A program made the translations under genes and the position numbers. 64,000 nucleotides of DNA from Phenylobacterium sp. NIBR 498073. GTDB taxonomy: Bacteria; Pseudomonadota; Alphaproteobacteria; Caulobacterales; Caulobacteraceae. Positions within the stretch are counted from its first letter, which is position 1, and each line of letters begins with the position of its first letter. Location: assembly GCF_027286305.1 (NCBI RefSeq), contig NZ_CP114599.1, forward strand, positions 3,950,001 to 4,014,000, in the 5' to 3' direction. Positions 61,471 to 64,000 of this stretch are shown here, in pieces. The notes beneath the pieces were generated by a model. The model was not told the DNA's origin. It made no database searches and worked only from the letters and a program-made list of their open reading frames with translations.

Positions 61471-61848
61471 ATGCGAATCGCGGCGCCGCTCGTCCTGGCT
61501 TTCGCGCTGGCGGCGGGCCAGGCTCCAGGCCTTGCTCGCGCCGCGCCGCCGATCGAGGCGGCGTTCGGCAACACCGTCGTCTCGACCTTCGCCGACGGCA
61601 AGACCCAGCACATCTGGTTCGACGAAGACGGCGGCTATAGCGCCAGCGGCCGGCGCGGGCAGCGGTCCAGCGGGCGCTGGAGCCTGAAGGGGACTGAGAT
61701 CTGCCTGCGCCAGCTGCGCCCGTTCCCGGCCCCGATCGTCTATTGCACGCCGGTCCCGAACGATGCGGCGACCGTCGCCTGGACGTCGAAGGCGCTGGAC
61801 GGCCGGCCGGTGCGGCTGCAGCTGGTGCGCGGGCGGTTCGGGCCGTGA
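61471..61848 (+). CDS. Secreted protein of unknown function
   Basis: 125 residues from ATG 61471, signal peptide ending near LARA-AP. The mature part shows beta-rich repeats (HIWFDEDGGYSASGRRGQRS, GRWSLKGTEICLRQL) and two cysteines, probably one disulfide. It resembles small periplasmic beta-barrel-like proteins with a G-x-W-x(n)-C pattern; no function known. GTG 61456 is an alternative start. A palindromic repeat follows the stop. Confidence 0.7.
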   Translation: MRIAAPLVLAFALAAGQAPGLARAAPPIEAAFGNTVVSTFADGKTQHIWFDEDGGYSASGRRGQRSSGRWSLKGTEICLRQLRPFPAPIVYCTPVPNDAATVAWTSKALDGRPVRLQLVRGRFGP

Positions 61849-61868
61849 GCGCCGGGCCCGCACCGCGG

Positions 61869-62006
61869 GTGTCATCCCGGTTTGCGAAGCAAGACCGGGA
61901 CCCATGAACACCGGATGGGGCAGGCAGCAACTCGGCGGCGCCCCGTTCTTCGGATTCAGACGCGAATGGGTCCCGGTCTTCGGCTACGCCGAAACCGGGA
62001 TGACAC
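61869..62006. repeat. 138-bp MITE-like inverted repeat with GTGTCATCCCGG ends
   Basis: Left arm 61869-61905 (GTGTCATCCCGGTTT...ACCGGGACCCAT) pairs with right arm 61966-62006 (ATGGGTCCCGGTCTT...ACCGGGATGACAC). About 60 bp between them is not repeated. No open frame inside. It lies between convergent genes and may be a non-autonomous mobile unit acting as a terminator. Confidence 0.8.
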
Positions 62007-62024
62007 TCGGGGATAGGCGCCCCG

Positions 62025-63056
62025 TCAGGGCCGCAGCACCGCCCGGCCGTGGATCTTGCCCTCGCGCAGGCGCTGGTAGACATCGACGGCCTGGTCGAGG
62101 GCGAAGGTCTCGATGTCGGCCTTGATGGCGCCGGACTGCGCCAGCGCGATGACCTCCATCAGCTCGGTGCGCGAGCCCCAGTAGGGGATGGAGACCTGGG
62201 TGCCGTAGGGCGGGTTGTTCGCCGAATAGCTGAGCACGCCGCCGGCCAGGCCGACGATGGTCAGGCGGCTGGCGCGGCCGACCGTGCGCGCGCAGAGGTC
62301 GACGGTCGGTTGGGCGCCGACGAAGTCCAGCGCCACGCTGATCCCGCGCGGGCCGGCGAGGTCGGAGATCTCCTCCACCGCGAGGTCGCCGTTGCGGGTG
62401 TTGATCGTGTGGGCGACGCCGAGCTGGCGGGCGTGCGCGAGCTTGGCCTCGTCGATGTCGCCGGCGATGATCTTCGCCGAGGTCATCGCCTGGAGGATCT
62501 GCACGGCCATGTGGCCGAGGCCGCCGACGCCGAGCACCAGCACCGTGGCGTCGGGGGTCAGCAGCGGCAGCGCCGCCTTGATCGCGTGATAGGGGGTCAG
62601 GGCCGCGTCGCTGAGCGGGGCGGCGGCCAGCGGGTCGAGGCCGCCGAGCGGCACCAGCAGCCGCGCCGAGGGGACGATCATGAACTCGGCCATGCCGCCG
62701 TCGGAGCCGAGGCCGCCGCCGTAGCTGGGAATGGAGGCGTGGCGCTCGCAATAGTTCTCGGCCGAGGACTGGCAGGTCTTGCACTGGCCGCAGCCCCAGG
62801 GACCGTAGACGGCGACGGGATCGCCCTCCTTCCAGCCGCTCACGCCCTCGCCGAGCTGCTCGATCCAGCCGGCATTCTCGTGGCCGAGGGTGAAGGGGCC
62901 CGGCACGCTGAAGCCGTGGTCGAGCACGTGCAGGTCGGAGTGGCAGACCCCGGCCCCGCCCATCCGCACCAGCACCTGGCCGGGACCGGGCACGGGCTTC
63001 GGAATGTCGACGACCTCAGGCGGGCGGCCGGAGGCGATGAAGCGGACAGCCTTCAT
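62025..63056 (-). CDS. Zinc-dependent alcohol dehydrogenase (MDR family)
   Basis: NAD(P)-dependent dehydrogenase, 343 residues. Catalytic zinc site: GVCHSD (Cys), GHENAGWIE (His-Glu); structural zinc cysteines in CGQCKTCQSSAENYC; Rossmann motif VLGVGGLGHMA. LSDAALTPYHAI follows the pattern of secondary-alcohol and AdhP-like members. It could oxidise a range of alcohols. Single gene. Confidence 0.93.
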   Translation of the reverse strand: MKAVRFIASGRPPEVVDIPKPVPGPGQVLVRMGGAGVCHSDLHVLDHGFSVPGPFTLGHENAGWIEQLGEGVSGWKEGDPVAVYGPWGCGQCKTCQSSAENYCERHASIPSYGGGLGSDGGMAEFMIVPSARLLVPLGGLDPLAAAPLSDAALTPYHAIKAALPLLTPDATVLVLGVGGLGHMAVQILQAMTSAKIIAGDIDEAKLAHARQLGVAHTINTRNGDLAVEEISDLAGPRGISVALDFVGAQPTVDLCARTVGRASRLTIVGLAGGVLSYSANNPPYGTQVSIPYWGSRTELMEVIALAQSGAIKADIETFALDQAVDVYQRLREGKIHGRAVLRP

Positions 63057-63458
63057 GCCGGGAACTCCTGGTTGTGGAGCGGGGAGTTTGGGGGCGTGGC
63101 GTCGGGGAAGGCAATGGGGGGGGATCAGTCCCTAGCGTTAGAGACCGAGTTCCAAGCTCGCCAGTTCTTGTCCGCTGTCGAGGCTCGCCAAGCCGACGAC
63201 GACGCGATCGCCAAGGGGCAGATCGACAAGCAGGCGCTTACCAAGCACAGCGCCGAGCGCGACACGCACAGTATTGCCCGCCCGTTCCGCGCCCCGAGTT
63301 CCTGCCGATCCGCCCACCTCCGTCTACCCGCGCAACACCCCAGGCATCGAGTCCTTAGGGAAAACGCGCAGGGCGTCTACGCACTTCACCCTATGCTAAG
63401 CCAGCGCTTTCGGCCGCATCCTTCAGCCTGCTGATTTCTTCAAGAGGCGCAGGGTGTG
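63057..63458. other. Non-coding or unassigned region before the serine ammonia-lyase gene
   Basis: 402 bp with no supported gene. A plus frame with ETEFQARQFLSAVEARQADD is open to 63434 but has no ribosome site or known motif. The last 60 bp should carry the promoter of the next gene (AGGG four bases before its ATG). Confidence 0.5.
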
Positions 63459-64000
63459 ATGGCCAGTGAAGATGTCTTAGAAGACAATCCCGTCCCGCAA
63501 CTGGATACGAGCGAGCCGCCCGCCGGCTCGGATCGGCGTGCGTTCATGGTGCGCAGCGCGATGGCCGCGGCCATCGCGACCCTGACCGGTCGGCCCATCG
63601 CGGCCTATGCGCAGACGCCGGCGACCTCGCCGCAGGACTCGGTGAAGCTCGATCCCAGCCTCAATGTCGTGAAGAAGTCCAAGGGGCCGGTGATGACCCT
63701 GGTGGACGAATTCTACAAGGTCGGTCCCGGCCCGTCGTCGTCGCACACCATCGGGCCGATGCGGATCACCTACGACTTCTATCAACGCTGCACGAAGCTG
63801 CCCGCCGCCCAGCTGGACACCGCCACGGCGCTGCAGGTGAACCTGTTCGGCAGCCTGAGCGCCACCGGCAAGGGCCATGGCACCGAGCGCGCGGCGCTGG
63901 CCGGGCTGATCGGCAAGGAGCCGGCGACGGTCGACCCCGCCTTCCTCGACAGCCTGGCCACCAACCCGGACCAGACTTTCAAGGTCAAGCTCGGGAACAA
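63459..64000 (+). CDS. L-serine ammonia-lyase with twin-arginine signal, truncated by the window
   Basis: About 180 residues are visible. Residues 1-51 form a twin-arginine signal (SDRRAFMVRSAMAAAIATLT, then AAYA-Q) with a preceding acidic 25-residue extension. From about residue 77 comes the beta domain of iron-sulfur L-serine dehydratase, with VDEFYKVGPGPSSSHTIGPM and FGSLSATGKGHGTERAALAG. SSSHT is the family's substrate-binding loop. Iron-sulfur enzymes are normally folded in the cytoplasm, which suits Tat export. The iron-sulfur (alpha) domain should lie beyond 64000. Start: ATG 63459 with AGGG upstream. Confidence 0.85.
   Translation, partial: MASEDVLEDNPVPQLDTSEPPAGSDRRAFMVRSAMAAAIATLTGRPIAAYAQTPATSPQDSVKLDPSLNVVKKSKGPVMTLVDEFYKVGPGPSSSHTIGPMRITYDFYQRCTKLPAAQLDTATALQVNLFGSLSATGKGHGTERAALAGLIGKEPATVDPAFLDSLATNPDQTFKVKLGN

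Noticed and set aside
63057..63434. Small gene containing ETEFQARQFLSAVEARQADD
   Set aside because: The frame is open but lacks a ribosome site and any known motif, and an antisense frame is equally open.

Overview
This GC-rich window, with almost every third codon position G or C, looks like the chromosome of an alphaproteobacterium of the Caulobacteraceae (Caulobacter/Phenylobacterium type). The pointers are a CpdR-like single-domain response regulator beside an N-formylglutamate amidohydrolase gene, an ffs-dnaX-ybaB block near recR, three very large TonB-dependent receptors in tandem, and a type III decarboxylase paired with a deoxyhypusine-synthase-like enzyme. Placement to genus is inference; no 16S gene is present.

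Layout. 1-9.3 kb: an acyl-CoA dehydrogenase / acyl-CoA ligase / FMN-reductase operon behind a palindromic operator candidate, then a MATE exporter, an amino-acid permease and a DUF885 hydrolase. 9.3-22.3 kb: a phosphate/arsenic region. It holds a PlcP-like metallophosphoesterase, a glycosyltransferase carrying an in-frame TetR-type N-terminus, an arsenic module (arsR-arsC-acr3 divergent from arsH), a phosphate porin plus PstS behind a tandem Pho-box-like sequence, and phnCDE behind a second, weaker Pho-box-like sequence. 22.4-25 kb: polyamine synthesis (ornithine/lysine decarboxylase, then a homospermidine-synthase-like enzyme).

25-35 kb: an SDR, a class A acid phosphatase, a cytochrome b561 / molybdopterin oxidoreductase pair, an intact IS5-type element (29528-30367) with terminal repeats and a TA target duplication, thioesterase and hydrolase genes, an Ala-rich lipoprotein, and mnmC. 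35-45.5 kb: three paralogous TonB-dependent receptors on the minus strand with related 5' leaders and separate terminators. 45.7-47.6 kb: a PagL-like lipid A deacylase gene, then a toxin-tail/immunity-like gene pair lying just 3' of tRNA-Val(GAC).

47.7-64 kb: mostly housekeeping genes: cpdR, recR, ybaB, dnaX, SRP RNA, nudC, a kdsB-pheA-barstar-like chain, membrane cytochrome c, an NlpC/P60 peptidase with an M17 aminopeptidase, a TPR protein, a run of tiny unknown genes, an alcohol dehydrogenase, and at the right edge a truncated L-serine ammonia-lyase gene with a twin-arginine signal.

Main biological theme: uptake of phosphate and phosphonate-like compounds (porin, PstS, PhnCDE), possible replacement of phospholipids by glycolipids (PlcP-like plus glycosyltransferase), and arsenic defence lie within 12 kb. 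This fits a phosphate-starvation island, with arsenic genes protecting cells whose Pi uptake also lets in arsenate. The regulatory links are inferred from motifs seen by eye.
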